NCBI RefSeq assembly: GCF_000812965.1 | Contig: NZ_JSYN01000031.1 | Location: 1-64,000, forward strand | Direction: 5' to 3' | Source of the DNA: Pedobacter kyungheensis | GTDB taxonomy: Bacteria; Bacteroidota; Bacteroidia; Sphingobacteriales; Sphingobacteriaceae | DNA: 64,000 bases | Shown here: piece after piece, positions 8,210-16,354 of the stretch | Numbering within the stretch: the first letter of the stretch is position 1 | How the letters are laid out: each line of letters opens with the position of its first letter | Program-made: the position numbers and the translations under genes | The notes under the pieces: model-generated | Seen by the model: the letters and a program-made list of their open reading frames with translations, nothing else | Databases searched by the model: none | What the model was told of the DNA's origin: nothing

Positions 8210-8767
8210 ATGAAACAGATGATTATAGAAAAGTGGCAGAAAATTGCCTCTAAATATTTAGTACGGGAAAAGTGGGCTACTTTAAGGGTAGATGAGGTTA
8301 AACTACCTGATGGTCTAATTAAAGACGATTACTACGTTTTAGAATACCCCAACTGGGTTAATGCTATTGCCTTAACCGAAGCAGGAAAAATTATTATGGT
8401 ACGCCAGTATCGTCATGCGGCCGATATTGTTTCGCTCGAAGTACCGGGTGGTGTAATTGACGGTGACGAAGCGCCAGAATTTGCCATTAAACGCGAGCTT
8501 TTGGAAGAAACCGGATACAGCTTTAAAACCTGTAAATTAATTGCTGAACTTTATCCCAACCCTGCTACTGCAAACAACGTCACTTTTACCTACCTCTTAA
8601 CCGGGGGTGATAAAACGCATGAACAACACTTAGATGAACATGAAATTTTAAATGTAGAAGAATATACTGTTGACGAAGTAAAACAGTTAATTAGAGAAAA
8701 TAAGATTGCCCAGGCTTTACACGTTGCGGCTTTATTTTACGGGCTCGAAGAAATAGCCAAAGGTTAA
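8210..8767 (+). CDS. NUDIX hydrolase (ADP-ribose pyrophosphatase-like)
   Basis: A 185-residue protein with a complete Nudix box at residues 81-103: G-x5-E-x7-RELLEETGY. The neighbouring LEVPGG and the RQYRHA segment before it match ADP-ribose/nucleoside-diphosphate-sugar pyrophosphatases. It would hydrolyse an NDP-X compound to NMP plus X-P in the cytoplasm, with Mg2+. The exact substrate cannot be told from motifs. Two hairpins close the transcript. Confidence 0.88.
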   Translation: MKQMIIEKWQKIASKYLVREKWATLRVDEVKLPDGLIKDDYYVLEYPNWVNAIALTEAGKIIMVRQYRHAADIVSLEVPGGVIDGDEAPEFAIKRELLEETGYSFKTCKLIAELYPNPATANNVTFTYLLTGGDKTHEQHLDEHEILNVEEYTVDEVKQLIRENKIAQALHVAALFYGLEEIAKG

Positions 8768-8770
8768 TAA

Positions 8771-8807
8771 AAATCTGAGATAGGCCCCTTATTCCTATCT
8801 CAGATTT
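8771..8807 (+). terminator. Hairpin after the NUDIX gene
   Basis: Perfect 14-base arms (AAATCTGAGATAGG and its complement) enclose a 9-base loop. No T-run follows, so it is likely a 3'-end stabilising hairpin that works with the next one. Confidence 0.55.
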
Positions 8808-8820
8808 TACAGGTAAAAAA

Positions 8821-8854
8821 AGCAGCCAGATTTTGAACATCTGGCTGCTTTTTT
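8821..8854. terminator. Bidirectional intrinsic terminator between the NUDIX gene and dnaA
   Basis: AGCAGCCAGAT, a 7-base loop and ATCTGGCTGCT form a perfect 11-bp stem. T-runs follow on the plus strand and A-runs precede it, so the structure ends both converging transcripts (NUDIX from the left, dnaA from the right). Confidence 0.85.
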
Positions 8855-8878
8855 ATTGAACAATAAACTTGTAAAAGC

Positions 8879-10309
8879 TTAGCTCATTTTTAGTTTTTTC
8901 TGGATATCGTGTACGTAAGCTTTAAACTTTTTATCGGTATCGATTAAATCTTCTACCGTTTGGCAAGCATAAATTACGGTACTGTGATCGCGGCCACCAA
9001 AGAAAGCACCAATTGTTTTCAATGATGATTTGGTATGGCTCTTAGAAAGGTACATCGAAATCTGACGCGCCTGAACAATTTCACGTTTACGTGTTTGCGA
9101 TTTAACCATATCAACCGGAACTTCAAAATACTCGCAAACCAGTTTCTGGATGTACTCCATTGAAATTTCTTTCGAAGTATTTTTGATAAAGTTCTTCAGC
9201 ATTTGTTTGGCTAATGCTAAATCGATTTCTTTTTTGTTCAAAGTAGCTTGCGCCAGCAATGATACCATAGCACCTTCCAGCTCACGCACGTTGTTATCAA
9301 TGTTGTGCGCTACATACTCTACCACCTCGCCTGGCAACTCAATACCATCAGCATACATTTTCTTTCTTAAGATAGCAATACGCGTTTCAAGATCCGGAAT
9401 TTGCAAATCGGCAGATAAGCCCCATTTAAAACGGCTTAACAAACGCTCTTCTAAACCTGCTAAATCTTTTGGCGCTTTATCAGAAGTTAAGATTACCTGT
9501 TTACCCGATTGGTGTAGGTGGTTAAAGATGTGGAAGAAAATATCCTGCGTTTTTTCTTTTCCGGCAAAGTTGTGCACATCATCCATGATGATTACATCCA
9601 TAGCCTGGTAAAAGTTAACGAAATCGTTAATGGTGTTGTTCTTTAATGAATCAACAAACTGCTGGCAAAATTTCTCGCAGCTAACATAAATAACCAGCTT
9701 ATCTGGCATGCTGCGTTTAATCTCATTTCCGATGGCCTGCGCCAGGTGGGTTTTACCCAAACCTACCCCACCGTAAATCATTAAAGGGTTAAAAGATGTA
9801 CCTCCTGGTTTTGCAGCAACAGCGTAACCTGCCGAGCGTGCCAAACGGTTACAATCTCCCTCAATGTAATTTTCGAAAGTGTAGTTTGAGTTTAATTGTG
9901 GATCAACGTTTAATTTCTTTAATCCAGGGATAATAAATGGGTTCTTAATATCCTTATTAATGGATACCGGAATCGGCATCGATTGTACCTTTGCCTCCGC
10001 GCCATTTCCATTTGAGGGCATATTGGTGGTATAAGGATTACCGCTGTTTGATGATTTATCTACAACGATATTATATTCCAACCTGCCATCCTCTCCAAGT
10101 TGTTTTTTTACCGTCTTGCGTAGCAAGCCAACATAGTGCTCTTCAAGCCATTCGTAAAAGAATAAACTTGGCACCTGTATAGTTAGAACCTTACCTTCCA
10201 ATTTAAGGGCAGTTATTGGCTCGAACCAGGTTTTGAAACTTTGGTTCGGGATGTTATCCTTAATAATTTGGAGACAGTTCTTCCATACTTCTGTACAAGT
10301 TTTTTCCAT
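8879..10309 (-). CDS. dnaA: Chromosomal replication initiator DnaA
   Basis: A 476-residue DnaA of normal length. Domain I (1-80) begins with VWKNCLQIIKDNI and WFEPI; a short variable linker rich in Asn/Ser follows (85-120). The AAA+ domain has Walker A GGVGLGKTH at 180-188, Walker B IIMDDVHNF, and the arginine-finger region RLLSRFKWGL. Domain IV carries the DNA-binding signature GGRDHSTVIYACQTVEDL near the C terminus. It opens oriC and regulates transcription. Boxes in the upstream region suggest autoregulation. Confidence 0.98.
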   Translation of the reverse strand: MEKTCTEVWKNCLQIIKDNIPNQSFKTWFEPITALKLEGKVLTIQVPSLFFYEWLEEHYVGLLRKTVKKQLGEDGRLEYNIVVDKSSNSGNPYTTNMPSNGNGAEAKVQSMPIPVSINKDIKNPFIIPGLKKLNVDPQLNSNYTFENYIEGDCNRLARSAGYAVAAKPGGTSFNPLMIYGGVGLGKTHLAQAIGNEIKRSMPDKLVIYVSCEKFCQQFVDSLKNNTINDFVNFYQAMDVIIMDDVHNFAGKEKTQDIFFHIFNHLHQSGKQVILTSDKAPKDLAGLEERLLSRFKWGLSADLQIPDLETRIAILRKKMYADGIELPGEVVEYVAHNIDNNVRELEGAMVSLLAQATLNKKEIDLALAKQMLKNFIKNTSKEISMEYIQKLVCEYFEVPVDMVKSQTRKREIVQARQISMYLSKSHTKSSLKTIGAFFGGRDHSTVIYACQTVEDLIDTDKKFKAYVHDIQKKLKMS

Positions 10310-10392
10310 TGCGATTTCTGTAATTTATTGGTTTTCAGTTCCGATTCGATATAAAGGGACGGTCCGTTTCGGGACTACGAATATTGAGAAAA

Positions 10393-10401
10393 TTATCAAC
10401 A
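10393..10401 (+). promoter_or_regulatory. Near-consensus DnaA box
   Basis: TTATCAACA differs from TTATCCACA by one base. It lies about 85 bases upstream of the dnaA start, where binding could repress dnaA. Confidence 0.5.
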
Positions 10402-10502
10402 TTTTAAACAAAAATTTCAAATAAATCGTAACCCTCTGATAAGGAATAAAGTAGGTTGCTTAACCTCAATTTTTTATGTTAATAACTATTTATTAACACT
10501 GG

Positions 10503-10511
10503 TTATCCACA
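10503..10511 (+). promoter_or_regulatory. Perfect DnaA box
   Basis: TTATCCACA, the exact consensus DnaA binding site, about 195 bases upstream of dnaA. Confidence 0.7.
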
Positions 10512-10818
10512 TTTACAATTATTTAACGCGTTTGTCTCCGGTTAATTTCAAATCACCCTTAAAAAGCAAATTCCAAGCCATTTTAGGCATCATTTGCCAA
10601 TATTGCGCTAATCAACACACGAAAACACTGATAATCAAAGCGCTACAAAGTATAAATAATATGTCGTTTAAATACGCGCTTCAGGCTATCTGCTAATTAA
10701 AACCTGTAATACTTTTTTTGTAGCTATTATCTGACAGTGAACTGGTCATTTTGATTGAAGCTTATCACTGCTCATCATCCTTCAGATCAGCTGATTATTA
10801 ACATCACTAAATATGATT

Positions 10819-12366
10819 TTAATAAACGCCAAAGGTGTCGCGCAGCACATCAGCAATCTCTCCGAGCGTGGCATACTTTTCAACAGCATCAATAATCAAA
10901 GGCATTAAATTGGTGTCGCCCCGGGCAGCTTCTTTTAATAAACGCAGTGCTTCATCTACCGCAGCCTGATTGCGCGTTGCCCTGAGCTGCTCCAGCTTTT
11001 CGCTTTGTAGTTTACGGATAGCATCGTCGATATTAAAAACTTCGGTTAAGCTTTCTTCTTCCTGCGTAAATTTATTTACCCCGACCGAGATCCGCTCACC
11101 ACTTTCAATCTCTTTCTGGTACTGGTAGGCTGCATTGGCAATCTCATTTTGCATGTAATCGCTTTCAATGGCATTAACCGAACCACCCATAGCATCTATC
11201 CGGTCGATATATATCCAGGCTGCTGCTTCAACTTCATCAGTTAAATTTTCTACAAAGAATGAACCTGCCAACGGATCAACGGTATCCGTAACTCCGCTTT
11301 CAAATGCAATAATCTGCTGTGTACGCAGGGCAATTTTAGCTGCCGATTCGGTTGGAAGCGAAAGCGCTTCATCGTAACCATTGGTATGCAGCGATTGTGT
11401 ACCACCCAAAACTGCCGCCATAGCCTGATTGCTCACCCTGATTACATTGTTTAATGGTTGCTGAGCCGTTAAGGTCGAACCTCCCGTTTGGGTATGAAAC
11501 CTGAGCATCTGGGCTTTTTCGTCAGTAGCGCCCAAATCTTTGGTAATTTTGGCCCACATGCGCCGCGCAGCCCTGAATTTTGCAATTTCTTCGAAAAAGT
11601 TATTGTGGCAGTTAAAAAAGAAAGATAACCTTTTGGCAAAAACATTAATGTCTAAACCTTTGTTTAAAGCTGCCTTTAAATAGGTTTTGCCATTGGCAAG
11701 CGTAAAAGCCAGTTCCTGCACAGCTGTCGAACCCGCCTCACGAATATGGTAACCCGATATAGAAATGGTATTCCATTTAGGTACCTCTTTGCTGCAAAAC
11801 TCAAAAATATCGGTTATTAAGCGCATCGATTGTTTGGGCGGATATATATAAGTACCCCTGGCAGCATACTCTTTTAAAATATCGTTTTGTATGGTTCCCG
11901 AAATTTGCTTTAAATCTGCACCCTGCTTTTTAGCCAGGGCAATGTACATGGCCAGTAATATAGATGCAGTTGCATTAATCGTCATCGAAGTGGTAATGTC
12001 CTGCAGCTTAATACCTTCAAACAGAATTTCGATATCCTGAAGCGAATCAATAGCCACCCCTACTTTCCCAACTTCGCCATCTGCCATATCATGATCAGAA
12101 TCGTAACCTATCTGTGTAGGCAAATCGAATGCAACCGACAAGCCTGTAGTTCCCTGAGCCAGTAAATAATGATAACGCTTGTTTGATTCTTCTGCAGTAG
12201 AAAAACCGGCGTACTGCCGCATCGTCCACAAGCGGCCGCGATACATATCTTTTTGTATGCCCCGGGTAAATGGATATTGCCCGGGTTGCTCTTCCATTGG
12301 CCTTGCCGAAGTATACAGCCCTTTTATTTCAATGCCTGATGTAGTGGTGTGTTTCTTCGTGCTCAT
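10819..12366 (-). CDS. Methylmalonyl-CoA mutase, catalytic subunit without B12 domain
   Basis: A 515-residue TIM-barrel catalytic subunit. Substrate-pocket motifs are clear: TMRQYAGFSTAEESN with the Tyr of the methylmalonyl type, ISGYHIREAGS, RFHTQTGGSTLTAQQP and the VDPLAGSFFVE block. The cobalamin-binding domain (DxHxxG), present at the C terminus of about 715-residue mutases, is absent, and no B12-binding gene is next door. It must therefore use a separate small subunit, as archaeal and some Bacteroidota enzymes do. It would interconvert methylmalonyl-CoA and succinyl-CoA; another acyl-CoA substrate is possible. Confidence 0.85.
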   Translation of the reverse strand: MSTKKHTTTSGIEIKGLYTSARPMEEQPGQYPFTRGIQKDMYRGRLWTMRQYAGFSTAEESNKRYHYLLAQGTTGLSVAFDLPTQIGYDSDHDMADGEVGKVGVAIDSLQDIEILFEGIKLQDITTSMTINATASILLAMYIALAKKQGADLKQISGTIQNDILKEYAARGTYIYPPKQSMRLITDIFEFCSKEVPKWNTISISGYHIREAGSTAVQELAFTLANGKTYLKAALNKGLDINVFAKRLSFFFNCHNNFFEEIAKFRAARRMWAKITKDLGATDEKAQMLRFHTQTGGSTLTAQQPLNNVIRVSNQAMAAVLGGTQSLHTNGYDEALSLPTESAAKIALRTQQIIAFESGVTDTVDPLAGSFFVENLTDEVEAAAWIYIDRIDAMGGSVNAIESDYMQNEIANAAYQYQKEIESGERISVGVNKFTQEEESLTEVFNIDDAIRKLQSEKLEQLRATRNQAAVDEALRLLKEAARGDTNLMPLIIDAVEKYATLGEIADVLRDTFGVY

Positions 12367-12374
12367 ATATTTGG

Positions 12375-12536
12375 TTTATTGGTCATTGGTTCATTGGTGA
12401 GGCAAACTGCCAACTTTAAACTGCATACTGTATTATCGGTAATTGCCTCCAACTCCAAACGCTCAACTCCAAACTTATTCAGTAGTTCATTAGTCATTGG
12501 TTCATTTGTAACTGCCCATTGGAAACTGCGTGATGC
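12375..12536. repeat. Low-complexity TCATTGGT/TCATTAGT block
   Basis: The 170-base gap between two minus-strand genes carries two runs of CATTGGTTCATTGGT type (12375-12400 and 12484-12508) separated by CAACTCCAAAC repeats. The same kind of sequence occurs at 7700-7735. No promoter or terminator is apparent. Confidence 0.5.
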
Positions 12537-13067
12537 TTAAAACAACCGGGCAATATCTTTCTTAATCAACGCTAATGTTAAATCGTAAGGATTTTCATCA
12601 ATAGTAGCCATGTGCTGCAAAATAGCTTTGCTCAGTTCAATTCCGTTCGATCCGGCAGACAAACCCTGTACAGCATTATTAATCATACCGATGGTATCAT
12701 CTTTCAATTTACGCACTACGCCCCAGGTAACCGCATCTACATATAACTGCTGGGTAATGTTGTGCTGGTATTCTGCACGGACTTCACTTAAAATACCGGC
12801 TTGCAAAGTAGCTAAATCAATACCTTGCTGATGGAGACGCACCAACAGGTTAGCCGGGTTAATCCGGTCAACAAAGATGATTAAACGCTCGTGTGCCTGT
12901 AACCTTAACGGTAAAATATGCGCCCTTGTTTCTTTATTCAGCTCTATGGTTTTTAAATTAAAGAAACGCTGTATATCGCCCTTTAAAATATAATAAACAG
13001 CCATTAGCGCACCAAAAACGCCTGCAAATAAGATCACTACATCAATTAAAATCTGTTGGGTATTCAT
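12537..13067 (-). CDS. Hypothetical membrane-anchored protein
   Basis: A 176-residue protein with one N-terminal membrane helix (residues 8-27, VVILFAGVFGALMAVYYILK) followed by a soluble helical domain containing LRLQAHERLIIFVDRINPANL and VRAEYQHNITQQLYV. I do not recognise a characterised family; it looks like a lineage-conserved Bacteroidota protein. It is divergent from the SufA-type gene. Confidence 0.65.
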   Translation of the reverse strand: MNTQQILIDVVILFAGVFGALMAVYYILKGDIQRFFNLKTIELNKETRAHILPLRLQAHERLIIFVDRINPANLLVRLHQQGIDLATLQAGILSEVRAEYQHNITQQLYVDAVTWGVVRKLKDDTIGMINNAVQGLSAGSNGIELSKAILQHMATIDENPYDLTLALIKKDIARLF

Positions 13068-13129
13068 AAGTATTGTTTATATACGGTAATATTAGCTGAC
13101 CGTTAAAAGCAAAAATGTGCATTATTATT

Positions 13130-13137
13130 TATATTTG
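13130..13137 (+). promoter_or_regulatory. -7 element of the SufA-type gene
   Basis: TATATTTG matches TAnnTTTG and lies 22 bases before the start codon. A -33 element is not clear. Confidence 0.5.
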
Positions 13138-13159
13138 TGACAGATAAAATTTAAATAAC

Positions 13160-13513
13160 ATGAGCACAACAGTTGATACATCATTTGCACCAGTTACTTT
13201 TTCGGAAGGAGCAGCCAAAGAGTTATATAAATTAAGAGATCAGCAGGAAATTGGCGAAGATTACGGCTTACGCGTTGGTGTAGAAGGTGGCGGTTGCGCT
13301 GGCATGAACTACGTGCTGGGTTTTGACCAGAAAAAAGATGGCGATCAGGAGTTTTTGATCGATGGCATTAAAGTTTTCATGAACAAAGCACATCAGATGT
13401 ACCTGATGGGGATGATGATTGATTGGCAAGATGGTTTAAACTCACGCGGTTTTACCTTCATTAACCCGAACGCAACCAGCACTTGTGGCTGTGGTACGAG
13501 TTTCTCGGCATAA
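13160..13513 (+). CDS. A-type iron-sulfur carrier (IscA/SufA/ErpA family)
   Basis: A 117-residue HesB-like protein with the three conserved cysteines: Cys46 in GGGCAGMNY, and Cys109 and Cys111 in STCGCGTSF. The SRGFTFINPNA stretch before them is the family signature. It would receive and pass on Fe-S clusters in the cytoplasm. No other suf/isc gene is next to it here. Confidence 0.9.
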   Translation: MSTTVDTSFAPVTFSEGAAKELYKLRDQQEIGEDYGLRVGVEGGGCAGMNYVLGFDQKKDGDQEFLIDGIKVFMNKAHQMYLMGMMIDWQDGLNSRGFTFINPNATSTCGCGTSFSA

Positions 13514-13669
13514 ATAAAATATTATTGTAACATATCGTGTAGTCCCCTTGTCTAAACATCGGGACTTTTTTTATTTTTACACATAAAGGTTTAAGACAAA
13601 GGTGTAGGGTACAAGGCTAATCCCATCTTCATACTTGATACTCAATACTATACTTGGTACTTACAATAA

Positions 13670-14899
13670 ATGAATTACAGAGAAAACATCAGACTGGCAT
13701 TAGAATCTATTAAAGGTAACCGCTTGCGCACCATGCTTACCGCCTTGATTATTGCCATAGGTTTAATGGCTTTGGTGGGGATTTTAACCACACTTGATGC
13801 TGTAAAGAAAAGTATGACCGATGCCTTTAGCAGCATGGGGGCTAATTCATTCACCATCCGTAACCGCGGTACAGGTATCAGAATTGGTAATGGTAAAAGG
13901 CCAAAACCTTTTAAAGCCATCCGTTACGAAGATGCCATTAAATTTAAAGATAGTTTAAATACACCAGCCAAAGTAGCGGTGAGTGTATTTGCCAGCGGTG
14001 GTTCTACTGTAAAGTACGGCAGTTTAAAAACCAACCCGAATATTAATGTGCAGGGTATAGACGAAAATGGGTTGGCCTCTCAAGGCTTAAACCTATCGCA
14101 AGGCAGGAATTTTAGCGTTTCTGAAATTCAACTGGGTAGTAATGTATGTATTGTTGGTGGCGAGGTGGTAGAAAAACTATTCAAAGACGCAGATCCGCTT
14201 GATAAACTGATTAATGTAGGTAACAACCGCTTTAAAATTGTGGGGATTTTAGCTAAAAAAGGTTCGAGTATGGGCTTTAGCGGCGACAGGGCTGTTTATG
14301 TTCCTTTGTTAAAGGCGAAACAGATCAATGCAAACGCCAATCCATCTTACACCATTACCGTAATGGTGCCCAGCAATGAAATGCAGGAAACGATTATCGG
14401 AGAATCTACAGCATTATTCAGAAATATCCGTAAGGTAAAAGTAAACGAGACCAATAACTTCGAAATTACCAAGAGCGATGCCATTGCGCAAACCCTGTTC
14501 GAGAACCTGGCATTTGTGGCCATTGGAGGTGTAGCCATTGGTATTATTACATTAATAGGCGCTTCCATCGGTTTAATGAATATTATGCTGGTTTCGGTAA
14601 CCGAACGTACCCGCGAAATTGGTATCCGTAAAGCAATTGGTGCCAACCCGCATGTAATCCGTCGACAGTTTTTAATTGAAGCCGTAGTGATTTGCCTGAT
14701 GGGCGGTGTGCTCGGCATATTTTTAGGCATTGTACTCGGAAACATTATATCGCTGGCCATGGGCGGAGCATTCCTGATTCCCTGGCTGTTTATTATCGGC
14801 GGTTTTGTATTGTGTGTTTTTGTTGGTATTCTTTCGGGATATTATCCTGCCAAAAAAGCCTCAAAATTAGATCCGGTAGAGGCATTGAGATACGAATAA
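13670..14899 (+). CDS. MacB/FtsX-type ABC transporter permease
   Basis: A 409-residue protein with the MacB layout: a first membrane helix near residues 20-42 (MLTALIIAIGLMALVGILTT), a large periplasmic domain (about 45-270), and a C-terminal FtsX domain of three helices with the signature SVTERTREIGIRKAIGA. It ends DPVEALRYE, as typical members do. No ATPase gene is adjacent, so its partner is elsewhere. Substrate unknown. Confidence 0.87.
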   Translation: MNYRENIRLALESIKGNRLRTMLTALIIAIGLMALVGILTTLDAVKKSMTDAFSSMGANSFTIRNRGTGIRIGNGKRPKPFKAIRYEDAIKFKDSLNTPAKVAVSVFASGGSTVKYGSLKTNPNINVQGIDENGLASQGLNLSQGRNFSVSEIQLGSNVCIVGGEVVEKLFKDADPLDKLINVGNNRFKIVGILAKKGSSMGFSGDRAVYVPLLKAKQINANANPSYTITVMVPSNEMQETIIGESTALFRNIRKVKVNETNNFEITKSDAIAQTLFENLAFVAIGGVAIGIITLIGASIGLMNIMLVSVTERTREIGIRKAIGANPHVIRRQFLIEAVVICLMGGVLGIFLGIVLGNIISLAMGGAFLIPWLFIIGGFVLCVFVGILSGYYPAKKASKLDPVEALRYE

Positions 14900-14902
14900 A
14901 GG

Positions 14903-15041
14903 TTAACCGGTTAATTGTTTGAATTGGTTAATTGCAGGTTTTTAGAAAGCGAAGCTTACTTATTAATTTAATTATTAGAATAGTAAAGGTTAGATTATTT
15001 GAGCAGTTAACCACTTAACCGATTCAAACAGTTAAACAATT
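14903..15041. repeat. GGTTAA low-complexity inverted pair
   Basis: The left part (14903-14938) reads GGTTAACCGGTTAATTG and GAATTGGTTAATTG; the right part (15004-15040) reads CAGTTAACCACTTAACC and CAAACAGTTAAACAATT, roughly its reverse complement. The block lies between convergent gene ends and could fold as a long imperfect stem. Related sequence flanks the four-helix-bundle gene at 39996. Confidence 0.5.
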
Positions 15042-15779
15042 CTAAAGTAGGGCATTCCCCAACTGGTGCTGACTCAGCAAGTTTTCGATTAAAGGTGTGC
15101 TTAAGCTATCTGCCAATGCATCGGCGTGCTTTAAATGGTGCATATCGCTACCGATAAAGTCGATCAGGTAATTTTCAACCATTTCCTCGGCTACTTTTTT
15201 TGCGCCGTTACCATAATAGCCAGTTAAGGCAATCGTATTGAGTTGCAAAAGACAACCTGTTTCCCTGATCTGGTGGTAATTTTCGAAAGCATGGTGGTAA
15301 TAAGGATATCTTTCAGGGTGTGCCAGAACAGGTTTATAACCCGCATCCTGCATCATTTTGATAAAATCGAGCAGGTTTTGAGGTGCATTGATATAAGAAA
15401 GCTCAAAAAGGAGGTAATCGGAACCAAAGGTTAATACTTCTTTCTGTCTGATCTTTTTCTCGAGGGTTTCATCCAGATAATATTCTGCAGCTGCATCGAC
15501 CTCGAGCTCTATTTCTGCTTCTTTTAGCCCGTTTCTCAATACATCAAGTCCGCGATTAATGTTATCGGGTGTATTGCGGTAATAATCGGCCATGATGTGC
15601 GGGGTGGCAATCAGCTTATGGTAGCCCAGGGCTTTAAATTTTTTAGCCAGCAATAAAGAATCTTTTATTGTTTGTGCGCCATCATCAATACCCGGGATAA
15701 TGTGCGAGTGCATATCCGTCCCAATACTGGAGAAATTAAATTCGGGTACTATTTTTTTCTTTTTAAATAATCCGAACAT
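15042..15779 (-). CDS. CpsB/YwqE-type PHP tyrosine phosphatase
   Basis: A 245-residue PHP-fold metallophosphatase. Metal-binding motifs are visible: TDMHSHIIPGIDDGA near the N terminus, ATPHIM, LAHPERYPYY and GSDMHH near the C terminus. Homologues dephosphorylate the tyrosine kinases that control capsule or exopolysaccharide assembly. It ends an operon making UDP-sugars, which fits that role, but no kinase or Wzz-type gene is in the window. Confidence 0.87.
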   Translation of the reverse strand: MFGLFKKKKIVPEFNFSSIGTDMHSHIIPGIDDGAQTIKDSLLLAKKFKALGYHKLIATPHIMADYYRNTPDNINRGLDVLRNGLKEAEIELEVDAAAEYYLDETLEKKIRQKEVLTFGSDYLLFELSYINAPQNLLDFIKMMQDAGYKPVLAHPERYPYYHHAFENYHQIRETGCLLQLNTIALTGYYGNGAKKVAEEMVENYLIDFIGSDMHHLKHADALADSLSTPLIENLLSQHQLGNALL

Positions 15780-15796
15780 AATGGTCGATCGTGGTT

Positions 15797-16354
15797 TTAA
15801 CTTATTTTCTTTGGCAGATTACTGGCCTCGGCTGCACCTGCAAATTTAGAGGAATAGATTTTATGGAGCAAATGATTAAAATCTTCGCTCAGGTCAAATT
15901 GATGGTCTTCGTGAAGCTTTTTAAATTTATTTAAGGTTACCACGGTTGTTTTCAGATAAAATGCTGTGAACAATATCATAAAATCGCGGTAACCAAAAAT
16001 TGATTTCTTATAGTCGAAAGGAATGGCATTGAGGATAAACAATTTCAGTTCTACCTCCCCTAACGGATCTTTTGTAACCTTATAAAAATGATTAACCATG
16101 GTGATCATCTTCCGGACTTTTACCAAAGCTTCCTTTGCATTCAGCTTGTGTAATTCCGAAATCTGCTCCTCTACATCGGCCTTAATCTTCTCTTTACGGT
16201 CGTTTAAATCCGTTTCATCCTCCAACAATTTATAATGAAGGTGTTCGGTAAGCACTTTATCTTTTGCAATTAAACGCAGCAGTAGCTTGTCTTTTTCTTT
16301 AACAGGTAAGCTGGTAATGGCTTCTTTAAGATCTTTGTGCTCCGATAACTTCAT
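15797..16354 (-). CDS. Hypothetical helical protein in the UDP-sugar operon
   Basis: A 185-residue, charged, helix-rich protein with no signal peptide or membrane helix that I do not recognise. It begins MKLSEHKDLKEAITSLPVKE and has KDKLLLRLIAKDKVLTEHLH and LHEDHQFDLSEDFNHLLHKI. Its ATG directly abuts the galE stop codon, so it is cotranscribed. Residues 35-75 look coiled-coil-like. Function unknown. Confidence 0.65.
   Translation of the reverse strand: MKLSEHKDLKEAITSLPVKEKDKLLLRLIAKDKVLTEHLHYKLLEDETDLNDRKEKIKADVEEQISELHKLNAKEALVKVRKMITMVNHFYKVTKDPLGEVELKLFILNAIPFDYKKSIFGYRDFMILFTAFYLKTTVVTLNKFKKLHEDHQFDLSEDFNHLLHKIYSSKFAGAAEASNLPKKIS

Larger units (their letters stand above)
10310..10818. 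other. Upstream region of dnaA; possible oriC or autoregulatory region
   Basis: This 509-base AT-rich gap holds no credible gene. It contains one perfect DnaA box at 10503-10511, one near-perfect box at 10393-10401, and several two-mismatch sites around 10474-10498 (TGTTAATAA, TTATTAACA), next to runs such as TAATAACTATTTATTAAC that would unwind easily. The right half (10600-10818) shows no feature I can name. Origin activity is inference; in Bacteroidota oriC is not always next to dnaA. Confidence 0.45.
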
